Assembly (NCBI GenBank): GCA_025362495.1
Contig: JANYGI010000156.1
Location: forward strand, 1-53,299
Reading direction: 5' to 3'
From: Byssovorax sp.
Lineage (GTDB): Bacteria > Myxococcota_A > Polyangia > Polyangiales > Polyangiaceae
Length of the DNA stretch: 53,299 bases
Under the pieces are notes generated by a model. It was not told where the DNA came from. It did not search any database and saw only the letters and a program-made list of their open reading frames with translations. Within the stretch, counting starts at the first letter, position 1; each line of letters starts with the position of its first letter. Positions 34,484 to 44,406 of this stretch are shown here, piece by piece. The translations under genes were made by a program, and so were the position numbers.

Positions 34484-37415
34484 AGGGCAGCTCCGGTTGA
34501 GCCCTGGCGATACCGTCGCACGTGAGAGGCTGACGGATCTCGCTCCCTCCGGTGATCGCCACGAGCGCGGCGGTCGGGCCCTTCGCGGCTCGCGGATTGC
34601 CGAAGAGCGCGATCACCTTTCGCGCCGTGCCCGCGGCGTCGTAGGTGCTGAGCTCGGGATCGTAGCGCTCGTCGCGGACGCCGAGCTCCACCGCGTCGAG
34701 ACAGGCTCGCTCCTTCGACCAGCGGATCACCGCGACACCGCCTGTCGCCATCGAGAGGACGCCCGGCAGCGCGCCGCGATCGAGGCCAATCGAGGACTCG
34801 AAGGGCAGCACCACCCGGGCCTCGCCGTCCGGCGAGGTGCCTTTGCAGGCCGCGTCGGTGCCGAGCGCGAGAGCCGTGAGGGGATGGAGGCGCTCGGAGG
34901 CTCCGAGGGTGCCTGACGCGGCGTCGATCGGCGCGAGCAGCGCCTCGCCGAGCACGTCGACCGCGACGAGGATCGGGGCGCCGCCGCGGGCGCCGACGCC
35001 GAAGGAGAACCCGCGCGTGGCCGACGTCGGGGAGCTCCGCAGCTCGCGCAGCGTCGCGCCGCGCGAGGGCGACGCGGCCGTGGAGACGATCAGCGAATCG
35101 AAGGCCGGCTGGGCGACGACGACGCGCGCGCCGAGATCGACGCCGACCGCGAGATCCCCCGCGCAGCCACCGAGCGGACGGGTCACGCCGGCGCGATCGA
35201 GCAGGTGGTCGAGGCAGGCCTCGCGACGCCCGATCGGGAAGAGATCGAGGCGCCCGCGCGGATCGAGATCGAGATCGAGGAGGTAGCCGAGGCGGGCTTC
35301 GTACGGCCGCTGCGGCGGCAAATCGAGGCCGGGGGCCGCGAGCGAGACGGTGACGCGGTGGATCGCGGCGGCGGGATCGAGAGGCGAAATCCAGGCGATC
35401 TCGGCGTCGCCCTGCGCGAGCGGGAGCTGGCCGTTGTAGGGGAGCTGGACGCTGCCCTGGGCGCCGAGGCGGATCCCGCCCTGGCCGCGCGGCGGGGGCG
35501 TCGCGGTGACGCCGAAGCCGGTGGTTTCGGCCGATCGGCGCCCCTCGGCGGGGCCGGCGGCGTGGCAGCGGAGCGCGACGAGCGGCGCGGGCGGCAGCGC
35601 GCGCGAGGCGGCGGGCGCGAGCCCGGGCGCCACGTCGACGAAGGGCGTCGCGCCGGGGCCCGACCAGCCGAGGCGAACGAACGGGCCGATCCGGCAGCCG
35701 ATGGCCGAGCACCGCGCGCCGGAGACGGCCGCGGCGCCCGGCGGCGGCTCGACGGCGATCCAGGTGTGGCCGCGATCGGTCGTTTCGAACAGGCCGTCCT
35801 CGTCGTCGTTCACGAGGGCGAAGGCCCCCGCGGCGTGGATCGGCGTCGCGCGCGGAGGCGCCGGGTAGGCGCGCACGCGGCCGGCCGCGTCGAGGGTGAT
35901 CGCGATCTGGCCCGCCGCGGAGCTCGCCGCGGGTATCCAGCCCTCGATGACGTCGTCGACGCCCGCGCGAAAGGCGCGGTCGAGCAGCGTCGCGCTGCGT
36001 CGCGCGTAGGTGGGCAAGCTCAGCGGCGGCTCGCTCCGCGCGACGCGCACGACGCGCAGGGCGCCGCGCACGGTGACGCGCTCGGCCGCGGGGATCATCG
36101 TGCCCGCGCGCGCCACGAGGGCCACGGCGCCGCCTCCGGGGCGCGGGATCCAGGCGAAGAGCGCCGCCGCGTCGTCGGGCTCGATATGGTGCTCGATCCA
36201 CTCGTCGCGCGAGGCGCGGGCGCAGAAATACGCGCTGCGGCCCGGCGACGCCGCGGGATCGTCGGGCAGCGGGCGGACGCTCGTCGCGGCGGGATCGCAG
36301 GGCCCGAGGAAGCCGAGGCCTCCGTCGTCGTCGCCGGTGAAGCGATCGCGATTCCGCGCGGCGGGCTGATCGAACGTGCGCTCGATCCGCGGCGCGCCGG
36401 TGACGTCCACGATCGTCGCGCGATCGCGATCGCCGCACACGAGGAGCACCGACGCGCCCTGGCGGATCGGCGCGCACTCGGCGGCGAGCGGGATCGGGGC
36501 GACCGAGGTCACGCGGAGCGTGGCGAGATCGAGCCGGCCAACGAAGCCTTTTCCGACGATGACGGCGCCCCCGTCGGGGAGCGCGACGCCGGAGATCACG
36601 GCCGCGTCGAGGGCGCTCCGGCCCGCCGCGCGCGGCCAGGCGCCGGCGTCGGGCTCGGAGCGCTTCGATCGATCGGGGCCGCGCGCCGCGTACGAGGAAG
36701 CGATCTCGCCCGAGGGAAGGACGAAGCTCTCGCGGCCGTCGCGCAGCGTGAGCGCGATGGCCTCGCCGCGGAGCTCGGCGCGCGGCGCCGGGCCGACCTC
36801 GACCGAGACGTCGCGGAACGTCGCCCCGCCGTCGAGCGTGAGCGCGACGCGGCCGAGCACGTCGACGGCGAGCGCGCGCCGCGCGTCGGCGGCCATCCCG
36901 TGCGAGGCGGCGGGGATCGGCAGCGGCGAGAGGCCCGGAGAGCGCGGCGCGATCACCGCGGCGCCGCCGCCGAGGAGCAGCCCGACGCCGCCGATCCAGT
37001 CGAAGGATCCATGCACGTCGGCGGGCACTCTCGCGAGCGCGTGCAGCTCGCCCGTGAAGGTCGCGGCGCCGTGCAGCGCGCGGCCTTTCCAGAAGACGTA
37101 CCGCTGCGGCCCCTCGCCGGCCCACGGCGGAGCGACGGCGCCGCCCTGCACATCGGGCGAGCGCGGCGCCGCGGCGACGACCTCGAGGCCGCGCAGCTCG
37201 AGGCGGCGACCGCCGGCCACGACGCGATCGAGGCCGTCGGGCGTGCGCTCGATGAAGTCCCCGTCGGGCACGAGCCACCGCGGAGCGGGCGCAGGAGCGG
37301 CCGCGAGCGACGAGGCCGGATGCGCTGGATCGCCTGTATTTGCAGGTGAAGCGGCGCTGCACGCCACCGCGGCCAGGGCCGGGATCGCGACGGCGAGCAG
37401 CGCTCGTCGCGTCAT
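34461..37415 (-). CDS. Large propeller lipoprotein, second of a tandem pair
   Basis: 984 residues. The signal has a lipobox (AVACSA, Cys19). Sialidase-type Asp-box motifs recur (TLDGGATFRDV, ETTDRGHTWIAV), so the protein is made of BNR-like propeller blades. Cysteines occur in pairs. I cannot name a function; such repeats occur in surface glycosidases, adhesins and photosynthesis assembly proteins. Its ATG overlaps the stop of the upstream paralog (ATGA), so the pair is coupled. Both share the same plan, including VFGR/VLGR segments, RIGW/RLGW after a GCxxGP element, and a closing ALPGV motif. Its last 23 bases overlap the end of rraA. Confidence 0.8.
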   Translation of the reverse strand: MTRRALLAVAIPALAAVACSAASPANTGDPAHPASSLAAAPAPAPRWLVPDGDFIERTPDGLDRVVAGGRRLELRGLEVVAAAPRSPDVQGGAVAPPWAGEGPQRYVFWKGRALHGAATFTGELHALARVPADVHGSFDWIGGVGLLLGGGAAVIAPRSPGLSPLPIPAASHGMAADARRALAVDVLGRVALTLDGGATFRDVSVEVGPAPRAELRGEAIALTLRDGRESFVLPSGEIASSYAARGPDRSKRSEPDAGAWPRAAGRSALDAAVISGVALPDGGAVIVGKGFVGRLDLATLRVTSVAPIPLAAECAPIRQGASVLLVCGDRDRATIVDVTGAPRIERTFDQPAARNRDRFTGDDDGGLGFLGPCDPAATSVRPLPDDPAASPGRSAYFCARASRDEWIEHHIEPDDAAALFAWIPRPGGGAVALVARAGTMIPAAERVTVRGALRVVRVARSEPPLSLPTYARRSATLLDRAFRAGVDDVIEGWIPAASSAAGQIAITLDAAGRVRAYPAPPRATPIHAAGAFALVNDDEDGLFETTDRGHTWIAVEPPPGAAAVSGARCSAIGCRIGPFVRLGWSGPGATPFVDVAPGLAPAASRALPPAPLVALRCHAAGPAEGRRSAETTGFGVTATPPPRGQGGIRLGAQGSVQLPYNGQLPLAQGDAEIAWISPLDPAAAIHRVTVSLAAPGLDLPPQRPYEARLGYLLDLDLDPRGRLDLFPIGRREACLDHLLDRAGVTRPLGGCAGDLAVGVDLGARVVVAQPAFDSLIVSTAASPSRGATLRELRSSPTSATRGFSFGVGARGGAPILVAVDVLGEALLAPIDAASGTLGASERLHPLTALALGTDAACKGTSPDGEARVVLPFESSIGLDRGALPGVLSMATGGVAVIRWSKERACLDAVELGVRDERYDPELSTYDAAGTARKVIALFGNPRAAKGPTAALVAITGGSEIRQPLTCDGIARAQPELPFSRAPAR

Positions 37416-40400
37416 CGCGCCGCCTCCGGCGCGGCCAGCGTGCAGCGAAGATCCTGGCGGAGATCCGCCGCGCGCAGCGCCCCGCTCGGCGTGGTCGCCT
37501 TGCCATCCCAGCGCGCGACGAGGCGCATCGCGCGCGCGCCGTCCCCGCGGCGGCGCGCGTCGGCGACGCTTTCGTCGAGGGCGACGAGGCAGACGCGATC
37601 GCGCCCCCAGCGCACCTCGGCGAGGCCCTTTTGCCCGGTGGAGACGCCGGGGAGCGCGCGTGGATCCAGGGCGAGCCAGGTCGAGGGATCGATCACCACG
37701 AGGGCGCGGTAGGCCGTCGGATCCGCGGCCTGGCAGCGAGGATCGCTCGCGAGCGCGAGCGTCGACCACGGCGCGAGCTTCGTCAGCGCGAGGAGCCCCT
37801 GGCCCGCGGGATCGAGCGGCGCGACGCCGACGGTCTCGGGCGCGGCGCCGTCGAACACCAGCACCCCCACTCCGCCGTCGTCGCGGCGCCCGAGCGTGGT
37901 CACGCGCCGCCGGTTGCCCTCGCGATCGTTGCCGAGAAAGAGCGGAGGCGGCGGCGAAGCGCGGTGATCTTCGAACGTGAGGCGACGGCGCGACTCGCCG
38001 AGCAAAAGCGATCGGCCGCCCGCGAGCGCGAGGCCGCCGGCGGTCGATCCGTCGCTGTAGCCGGCGTAGCGGCGGGGCTCGAACGACGGCGCGGGCACGG
38101 CGCGATCGCCGGTGATCAAGAGCTCGGTCGTCTCCCCGCCGAACAGCAGCGCGATCTCTCCGGGGGCGCCGAGCAGCGGCGTCAGCGTCGATCGCCGCTG
38201 CGCCGTGAACCCCGGCGCCACGACGTCGAGGCGGGACATCGCGGCGAACGGCGCGAGCGGTCGGCGGAAGAGCAGCGTGTGCGTGCGCTGCTCGGCGAGC
38301 GCGGCGCTGCCCGCGCGCGGGCGCTTGACGATCACCGGCGGCGCCGCGACGGGCGCGGGCGTGGCGCCCTGCGGCGGCGCGGTCTCCGGGGTGGTGCGCT
38401 CGCGGCCGAGATCGAGCGTGTCGCCCCAGGCCGTGGGGATCGTCTGCTTGAACGCGGCGGGCAGCGGCGTGGGCGCCAGCTCGGGGATCGGCGCGCCGAC
38501 GGGCACACAGGCGATCCGCGGCAACGACGCGGATCTCGCCGGCGGAGGCTCGGGCTCGGCCCCGATGCTCACGACGAGGCCCGAGGCTTCGCCCCAACCG
38601 ATGCGCGCGATCGGGCCCACCACGCAGCCGAGCGGCGAGCAGCCGCCTGTCGCCGCGGCGCCCGGCGGCACCGGCGATTTCCCTGCGGCGCGCCACGTGC
38701 GACCGTGATCGAGCGTCTCGAAGAGGTCGCCCCCGACCGCGATCGCCACACCGAACGCGCCGGTCACCTGCATCGCGCCGACGTCCGGCGGGAGCGCATG
38801 CGCGATCATCACGCCGTCCGCGCCGAGGGTCACGCCGAGCCACGCCGGGAACGGCCCATCTTCCGCGGGCGCGAGCCACGCGTCGATCGAGCCGTCGGCG
38901 CGCGCGTGGAAGCGTTTGTCGAGGATCCGGCCGCCGTCGCGCGAGCCCTGGCCCCAGGTCGACGCGGCCCAGCGGTAGCCCGGCGGCGCGCGATCGAGGC
39001 GGATCACGCGCACGCCGCCGAGATCGCGCCCGCGCGGCTCGGAGGCCGGATCGGGGAGCGCGCCGCCCGCGATCATCAGCGCCGTCGCGGCCCCGTCGCG
39101 GCGCGGGACCCAGGCGGCGAGCGTCGCGCCGTGTGGCACCTCGACGGCGCGCTCGATCCATTCGGGCGCGTCCCCGGATCGCGTCGGCGCGCGGCGAACG
39201 CAGAGGATCGGCCGCGTCTTCGCGTCCAGGCCGGCCTCGCCACGGCTCCCGTCGTCGGGCTCGTCGAGGCGCGGGCGCACGACGCACGAGCCGGTGTACG
39301 CGAGCGCGCCGTCGTCATCGGCGAGGAACGCCCCTTCGTCGGTGAAGACGCGCTCGACGACCGGCAGCGCACCGCCGCGCGATCGCAGCACGTAGCCGCC
39401 CGGGCGCTGGTAGCGATCCCACGTGCACGCGAAGAGCACGTCGTCGCCGACGCGGAGCGGCTGGCACGCGAGCCCGGCCTCGAGGCCATCGGGGACGACG
39501 TCGACGCTGCTGCCCGTGGCGAGATCCACGCGCGCGATCAGGCTCTGCGCGACGCCGAACGCGGTGCCGTCGCCCACGGCCGCGCCGGAGAGCACCGCGG
39601 CCTGGAGCGGCGACGTGTCGCGGTAGCTCGAGGCCGCCGCGTCGCGCTCGGCGCGCGTGCCTTGCCAGGCGATCTGGAACGGCTTCGTGACGGCGCGGCG
39701 GCGGTTGGACTCGGCCGGCGCGAGCGCCCCGCCGGGGCCGACGACGAGCCGACCTTGCCACGTCTCGACGCCGAGCTCGCCTTCCTCCGCGCTGATCGAC
39801 CGCGCCGCGATCCCCACCGACGACGTGAGATCGAGCCAGCTCGTGCCGCCGTCGAACGTCGCCGCCGAGCGCCCGAAGACGTCGAGCCGGATCGCGCGCG
39901 ACGGGGTCGCGGCGGTGACGTCGAGCACGCCGGGATCGCCGAAGGGCGCGAGGCCGCGGCCCCCGGGGGCGAGCGCGCGCGGCCCGGTGTCGGTGATCAC
40001 CACCAGCCCGGAGACGCCCGGGCGCACGCCCCGCAGCCCGTCGCCGGCGGTGGCCACGAGCTCGATCGGGCCGGTGAATGTGCTGGATCGGAAGAGGCGG
40101 CTCCGCGTCCAGTGCACGAAGCCACCGCCTTGTGCCGCCGGAGCCGCGATCGATCCGAGGATCGGATCCGCCGCGCCGCGGGGGTTCTCGTCCCACGCCG
40201 CGCGCAGGATCTGGCCCGACGGCGCGAGCTCGAGCCGCGCACCCTCGATGACCAGCCGGTCGAGCGCGTCGTCGTGGGTGACCCAGAATCCGGCCTCGGG
40301 GAGCGCGTGGACGAAGCGCGACGCCGGCGCCGGAGCAGCAGCGTCACCGGGCGGACGAGCCGCCGCGGCTGGCGCCACGGGACGCGGAGCGACGGCGCAC

Positions 40401-40477
40401 GCGGCGAGCGCGAGGATCGCGACGAACGGGGCCCGCCGAGCGAGAGCGCCGTGGGCGAAGGCGGCGACACGGGGCAT
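37412..40477 (-). CDS. Large propeller lipoprotein, first of a tandem pair
   Basis: 1021 residues from the ATG at 40477. The lipobox is LAACAV (Cys27). Asp-box-like motifs (TFDGGTSWLDL, ETLDHGRTWRAA) are in equivalent places to the downstream paralog, as are GCSPLGCVVGPIARIGWG and the C-terminal ALPGVSTGQKGLAEVRWGRD. The proteins look like an old tandem duplication, since overall identity is only moderate by eye. Both are probably displayed on the envelope. The receiver-domain gene lies upstream on the same strand, 98 bases away. Function unknown. Confidence 0.8.
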   Translation of the reverse strand: MPRVAAFAHGALARRAPFVAILALAACAVAPRPVAPAAAARPPGDAAAPAPASRFVHALPEAGFWVTHDDALDRLVIEGARLELAPSGQILRAAWDENPRGAADPILGSIAAPAAQGGGFVHWTRSRLFRSSTFTGPIELVATAGDGLRGVRPGVSGLVVITDTGPRALAPGGRGLAPFGDPGVLDVTAATPSRAIRLDVFGRSAATFDGGTSWLDLTSSVGIAARSISAEEGELGVETWQGRLVVGPGGALAPAESNRRRAVTKPFQIAWQGTRAERDAAASSYRDTSPLQAAVLSGAAVGDGTAFGVAQSLIARVDLATGSSVDVVPDGLEAGLACQPLRVGDDVLFACTWDRYQRPGGYVLRSRGGALPVVERVFTDEGAFLADDDGALAYTGSCVVRPRLDEPDDGSRGEAGLDAKTRPILCVRRAPTRSGDAPEWIERAVEVPHGATLAAWVPRRDGAATALMIAGGALPDPASEPRGRDLGGVRVIRLDRAPPGYRWAASTWGQGSRDGGRILDKRFHARADGSIDAWLAPAEDGPFPAWLGVTLGADGVMIAHALPPDVGAMQVTGAFGVAIAVGGDLFETLDHGRTWRAAGKSPVPPGAAATGGCSPLGCVVGPIARIGWGEASGLVVSIGAEPEPPPARSASLPRIACVPVGAPIPELAPTPLPAAFKQTIPTAWGDTLDLGRERTTPETAPPQGATPAPVAAPPVIVKRPRAGSAALAEQRTHTLLFRRPLAPFAAMSRLDVVAPGFTAQRRSTLTPLLGAPGEIALLFGGETTELLITGDRAVPAPSFEPRRYAGYSDGSTAGGLALAGGRSLLLGESRRRLTFEDHRASPPPPLFLGNDREGNRRRVTTLGRRDDGGVGVLVFDGAAPETVGVAPLDPAGQGLLALTKLAPWSTLALASDPRCQAADPTAYRALVVIDPSTWLALDPRALPGVSTGQKGLAEVRWGRDRVCLVALDESVADARRRGDGARAMRLVARWDGKATTPSGALRAADLRQDLRCTLAAPEAAR

Positions 40478-40575
40478 CAGGCGACGAGGCGAGACGGTAG
40501 CCGATCGTCCCGCCGAGATCAGCGAAAGATCACCGGCCGCGACCACGCGCGCATTCAGTGCGGACTCCGCGCAGG

Positions 40576-40992
40576 CTACGCGGGCTGCTTGCGCGAGCTC
40601 GGCGCTGGCTCGTCGCCGTGGTCGACCAGCCGGCGGAGCTCGGACCGGAGCACGGTGTACTCGATCGGCTTGGTCAGGATCACCGCGGGGGGATCCATCG
40701 ACCGCTCGGCCCGCGTCATCTGCTCGGGGTAGCCGGTCATCATCATGATCGGCAGCATCGGCTGCTGGAATCGGCCAAATCGCGCCACCGTGAAGCCGTC
40801 CGCGTAGGGCATCCGGAAGTCGGTGACGATGGCGTCGGGCAGCGGCGCGTGGGTCAAGCGGCCGATCGCGGCGGCCCCGTGGGTGGCCAGATCCACCTCG
40901 AACCCGTCCTCGCGGAGCATCTTCACGAGCAGGCGCGTCGTCCGGACATCGTCGTCGACCACGAGGATCCGGCTCTGGCGGCGCTTCGTCAT
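40576..40992 (-). CDS. Single-domain response regulator
   Basis: 138 residues. The ATG at 40992 has AGAGAGG five bases upstream and is preferred over 41025. It has ILVVDDDVR, the phospho-acceptor Asp58 in AIVTDFRMP, a Thr in MMMTGYP and the conserved Lys in LTKPIEY. There is no output domain, so it acts as a phosphate shuttle or by protein contact, as in motility and developmental relays of these bacteria. It lies upstream of the propeller lipoprotein pair on the same strand. Confidence 0.88.
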   Translation of the reverse strand: MTKRRQSRILVVDDDVRTTRLLVKMLREDGFEVDLATHGAAAIGRLTHAPLPDAIVTDFRMPYADGFTVARFGRFQQPMLPIMMMTGYPEQMTRAERSMDPPAVILTKPIEYTVLRSELRRLVDHGDEPAPSSRKQPA

Positions 40993-41105
40993 GACAGCCT
41001 CTCTTCCAAGCACCGTGCCAGGCACCCACCAGCCCGCGGCGCACGCGATGCGCCTCGGCCGAGGCGCTCCCGACGCCGGATCGCCGCCGTGCTACGGGTC
41101 GCGCC

Positions 41106-42248
41106 ATGGCGTCCTCTCCCGTCTTCAGGCCTCAGAGCTCTGGTATCTCGGCGCTCGCGCAGCGCCTCGTCGTCGCGGTCGTGCTGATCATCGGCGCGAT
41201 GGTGGCGTTCTCGTCGTGCAGCGCGCGCGTCGACGCGGGCCACGTCGGCATCCGCGTCAAGCTCGCCGGCAGCTCGCGCGGCGTCGACGACATCCCCGTC
41301 GTCACCGGCTGGGTGTTCTACAACCCGCTCACCGAGCAGCTCGTGATGTTCCCGACCAGCGTGCAGAACGTGGTCTGGACCAAGGATCCTCACGAGGGCA
41401 ACACCCACGACGAGTCGATCACCTTCTCGTCGCTCGAGGGCGTGAACATCAACGCCGACATCGGGCTCGCGTTCCACATCGAGCCGTCGCTGGCGCCGCA
41501 CCTCTACCTGCGCTTCCGCAAGAGCGATCTCAGCGAGCTGTCGAACGGCTACGTCCGCAGCGCGGTGCGCGAGGCCTTCAGCCTCGAGGCCTCGCAGATG
41601 CCGGTGCAGAACATCTACGGGCAGGACAAGGGCAAGCTCGTCGTCGCCGTCACCAAGCGCCTCAACGATCTCCTCGGCAAGGACGGCTTCATCATCGATC
41701 AGCTCACGATCAACGGCGCCCTCCGGCTCCCCGACAACGTGGCGACGGCGATCAACCGCGCCATGGAAGCGACGCAGCTCTCGATCCAGGCCGAGAACCG
41801 CGTCCGCCAGGTGAAGGCCGAGGCCGAGCAGGCCATCACGGCCGCCGAAGGCGGCGCCAGCGCCGCGCGCGCCCGCGCCAAGGGCGAGGCCGACGCTCGG
41901 CTCATCACCGCCCGCGCCGAGGCCAAGGCCAACCTCATCCTCCGCGCCTCGACCTCGCCCAACGTGCTCCAGTACCGCGCCCTCGAGCGCTGGAACGGCA
42001 AGCTCCCGGTGATGAACGGCGGCGGCGCCCTCCCGATGCTGACGTTCGACGCCTCCAAGCTGACCAAGGTCGACGAGGACGACGCCAAGATCATCAAGGA
42101 GCTCCTCGGCGAGGAGCACGTCGACGAGCAGGCCAAGGACAAGGAAAAGAAGGACGACGAGAAGAAGGACGCGGCCAAGAAGGACGAGGCTGCCAAGCCC
42201 GCTCCCGCGCCCGCCAAGGACCCGCTCGACACCAGCGTGAAGCCGTGA
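41106..42248 (+). CDS. Prohibitin/SPFH (band 7) family protein
   Basis: 380 residues. A single hydrophobic helix (about 19-37, LAQRLVVAVVLIIGAMVAF) anchors it. The SPFH domain follows (about 40-230, VDAGHVGIRVKLAG). A coiled coil with AEAEQAITAAEGGASAARAR (about 235-285) and a Lys/Asp/Glu-rich tail (KDKEKKDDEKKDAAKKDEA) complete it. Such proteins form ring or cage assemblies in the membrane and often regulate proteases such as FtsH. No protease gene is adjacent, and Lon lies far away. The tail is unusually acidic and basic for the family. Confidence 0.88.
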   Translation: MASSPVFRPQSSGISALAQRLVVAVVLIIGAMVAFSSCSARVDAGHVGIRVKLAGSSRGVDDIPVVTGWVFYNPLTEQLVMFPTSVQNVVWTKDPHEGNTHDESITFSSLEGVNINADIGLAFHIEPSLAPHLYLRFRKSDLSELSNGYVRSAVREAFSLEASQMPVQNIYGQDKGKLVVAVTKRLNDLLGKDGFIIDQLTINGALRLPDNVATAINRAMEATQLSIQAENRVRQVKAEAEQAITAAEGGASAARARAKGEADARLITARAEAKANLILRASTSPNVLQYRALERWNGKLPVMNGGGALPMLTFDASKLTKVDEDDAKIIKELLGEEHVDEQAKDKEKKDDEKKDAAKKDEAAKPAPAPAKDPLDTSVKP

Positions 42249-42257
42249 CACGCGGCC

Positions 42258-42290
42258 GGGGAGAGCGCCTGTGCGACTGGCACTCTCCCC
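42258..42290 (+). terminator. Terminator-like hairpin after the prohibitin gene
   Basis: GGGGAGAG, c, GCC (42258-42269), nine-base loop, GGC, a, CTCTCCCC (42279-42290): an 11 bp stem with one mismatch, ten bases after the stop. No T tract follows, so Rho or stem strength alone would have to act. Confidence 0.5.
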
Positions 42291-42413
42291 GCCCCTGCCC
42301 TCGCCTCTCGGGCCCTGCAGACAGCTATTCTTGACGCCCGGCGTGGGCATGGCCTGCAGCTTGAAGTTGCTGATTACAGGCTCGAGCGGCCTCGCTTCCT
42401 GGTAGGTTGCGCG

Positions 42414-43376
42414 ATGCGCACGCGCTCCGTTCTCCTCGCGTCGACCCTGTTCGTGCTCCCGTCCTGCGGGGCTCCTCCCGCGGCCCCGGTCGCGCCGATC
42501 GTCGAGGCGACGGCCGCGCCCAGCGCCTCGGCCGAGGCTCCGCCGCCGGCGAAGAGCGCCGAGCCAATCGCTTCTGCCGAGCCCGCGGCCGCTCCGGCGC
42601 CGCCGAAGGCTCCCTCCGAGCCCGCGTTGCCGCCGGTGGAGATAGTCCCGGCGATCGTCGTCGCGGGGCCCTCTCCCCTGCCCTCGCTCACCATCACCGC
42701 GCCCACGAAGAACCAGGTGATCCCGTCGGCGAAGGCCGGAGCGTTCGCCGTTACGCTTCGCGTCGGCGGCTGGGAGCTCGGGGCCTCGGGCAACCGCCTC
42801 TGCGTGCGGATCGACAGGCACCCTTGTCACGCCGTGACCGACCTCAAGAGCCCTCTGACGTTGAAGGAGATCGATCCCACCCTCGATGACGGGCAACACG
42901 TTCTCACGGTGCTGGCGCGTCGCGCCTCGGGCGAGCTCGTCAAGCCTGCTGGCAAGAGCGCGGCCTTCGCGTCGCTCTCGTTCTTCGTCGGCAAGAAGGT
43001 CGCGCCGGTGTGGAAGGACGGAGGACCGATGGTGTTCTTCGACGCTCCGGCCGAGGGCCCTTCGCCGGCCGACGGCGTCCTGCTCGACTTCTACGTGGCC
43101 AACGCCGACGTCGCCGCCGGCAAATACCAGATCCAGGCCTCGATCGGCGGCCCGGGGCTCGGGGCGGGAGCAGCGATGATCCTCGACTCCCAGGCTCCTT
43201 TGCGGATCAAGAACGCTCGCCCGGGTGAGTACCTGGTGCGCCTCGCACTCCTCGGCCACAAGGCCGCTCTCGGCGAGTCCAGCTCGTCGACCACGGTGAG
43301 CTTCGCGTCGGTGCCCGTCGGCGGCGCCTTCTCCGAGGTGACGCGCAGCTTCAAGGTCACGGCGCCCCCGCGCTGA
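42414..43376 (+). CDS. Lipoprotein with Ala/Pro-rich linker, unknown function
   Basis: 320 residues. The lipobox is VLPSCGA (Cys18). A long Ala/Pro/Glu linker (about 20-85) leads to beta-sandwich-like domains (about 90-315: TITAPTKNQVIPSA, SFFVGKKVAPVWKDGGPMVF, GEYLVRLALLG). The region resembles Ig-like or FN3-type surface modules. Cysteines occur in NRLCVRIDRHPCH. No family recognised. It may respond to envelope signals, but nothing adjacent shows this. Confidence 0.75.
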   Translation: MRTRSVLLASTLFVLPSCGAPPAAPVAPIVEATAAPSASAEAPPPAKSAEPIASAEPAAAPAPPKAPSEPALPPVEIVPAIVVAGPSPLPSLTITAPTKNQVIPSAKAGAFAVTLRVGGWELGASGNRLCVRIDRHPCHAVTDLKSPLTLKEIDPTLDDGQHVLTVLARRASGELVKPAGKSAAFASLSFFVGKKVAPVWKDGGPMVFFDAPAEGPSPADGVLLDFYVANADVAAGKYQIQASIGGPGLGAGAAMILDSQAPLRIKNARPGEYLVRLALLGHKAALGESSSSTTVSFASVPVGGAFSEVTRSFKVTAPPR

Positions 43377-43500
43377 CCGCGCCGCACCGGAAGCGGGCCC
43401 GCGCCTCGGACGTGGTCCGCCGATCGGCCGCGCGCGGGCTGGACCGCGGATCGCCGCCGGGATAAGCAGGATCAATGTCGCGAGCCCCGGGGGGGAGTCG

Positions 43501-44387
43501 ATGACGGCGGGATCACGGCGGGCGTCGAGCTTCGACGTGGTCTGCGTGGGCGAGGCGCTGTGGGACCTCACCGCGCCGCGCGCGGCGACGTCGGCGCGAG
43601 CGGGGGTCGCGCCCTTCCGCGTCGGCGGCGCCGCGGTGAACACGGCCGTGGCGCTGGCCCAGCGCGGGCTCCGCGTCGGCCTCGCCGCGGCGATCGCCGA
43701 CGACGCCGCGGGGCGCGCCCTCTGCGCGAAGGTCGCCGCGGCCGGGGTCGACGTCGGCGGCGTGGCGCTCGGATCGCAGCGCGCCGGCCTCGTGCTCCTG
43801 CAGTCGGCGGGCGCCGCGGGGCGCGTCGTCGCGCGCGAGGCCGAGGAGGTGTTGCCCGTGGCCGTGCCCCGCGCCTGGGAGGCGCAGGTGCTGCTCCTGT
43901 CGGGGCTCACGCCGGCCGTGCCGCACGCGGCGGGGCTCTGCGAAGCGGCGCGCGCGGCGCGGCGCGGCGCGCGGGCGCCATCGTCGTCGTCGACGTCAAC
44001 GCGCGCTGGCGGCTCTGGGCCGGCCGCGATCCCCGCGCGAGCCGCGCCGTGATCCACGAGGCCGACGTCGTCCGCTGCAGCACGGCCGATCTCGCCGCGC
44101 TCGGCATCGACGAGGCCGCGGCGCGCTCGGCGATGCGCCCCGAAGCGACGCTGGTGCTCACCAACGGCGCCGGCGCCGCGCACGCGAAGGGCCCGTTCGG
44201 CGAGCTCGTGCGGGCCCCGCGCGAGGTGGTCACGCTGGATCCCGCGGGCGCCGGCGACGCGTTCACGGCCGCCATCTGCGCAGAGCTGGCGCGCGCCGGC
44301 GCGTACCGTCCCGACGACGTCGAGCTGTGGGATCGCGTGCTCCGCCGCGGCCACGCCGCCGCGCTCGCGCAGATGCAGCGACGCTGA
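43501..44387 (+). pseudogene. PfkB family sugar kinase, frameshifted
   Basis: Starting at ATG 43501 after a GGGGGAG ribosome site, the first frame has FDVVCVGEALWDLTAP, FRVGGAAVNTAVALAQRG and a core continuing to about 43950. The second half, in another frame, has IVVVDVNARWRLWAG and the catalytic DPAGAGDAF to the stop at 44387. One base is missing or extra in the GC-repeat at about 43947-43978. Joined, the protein would be about 295 residues, normal for the family. This could be a sequencing error in the repeat or a real mutation. No sugar pathway gene is nearby. Confidence 0.7.
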
Positions 44388-44406
44388 GGCAGCGACCCCG
44401 AGCGCG

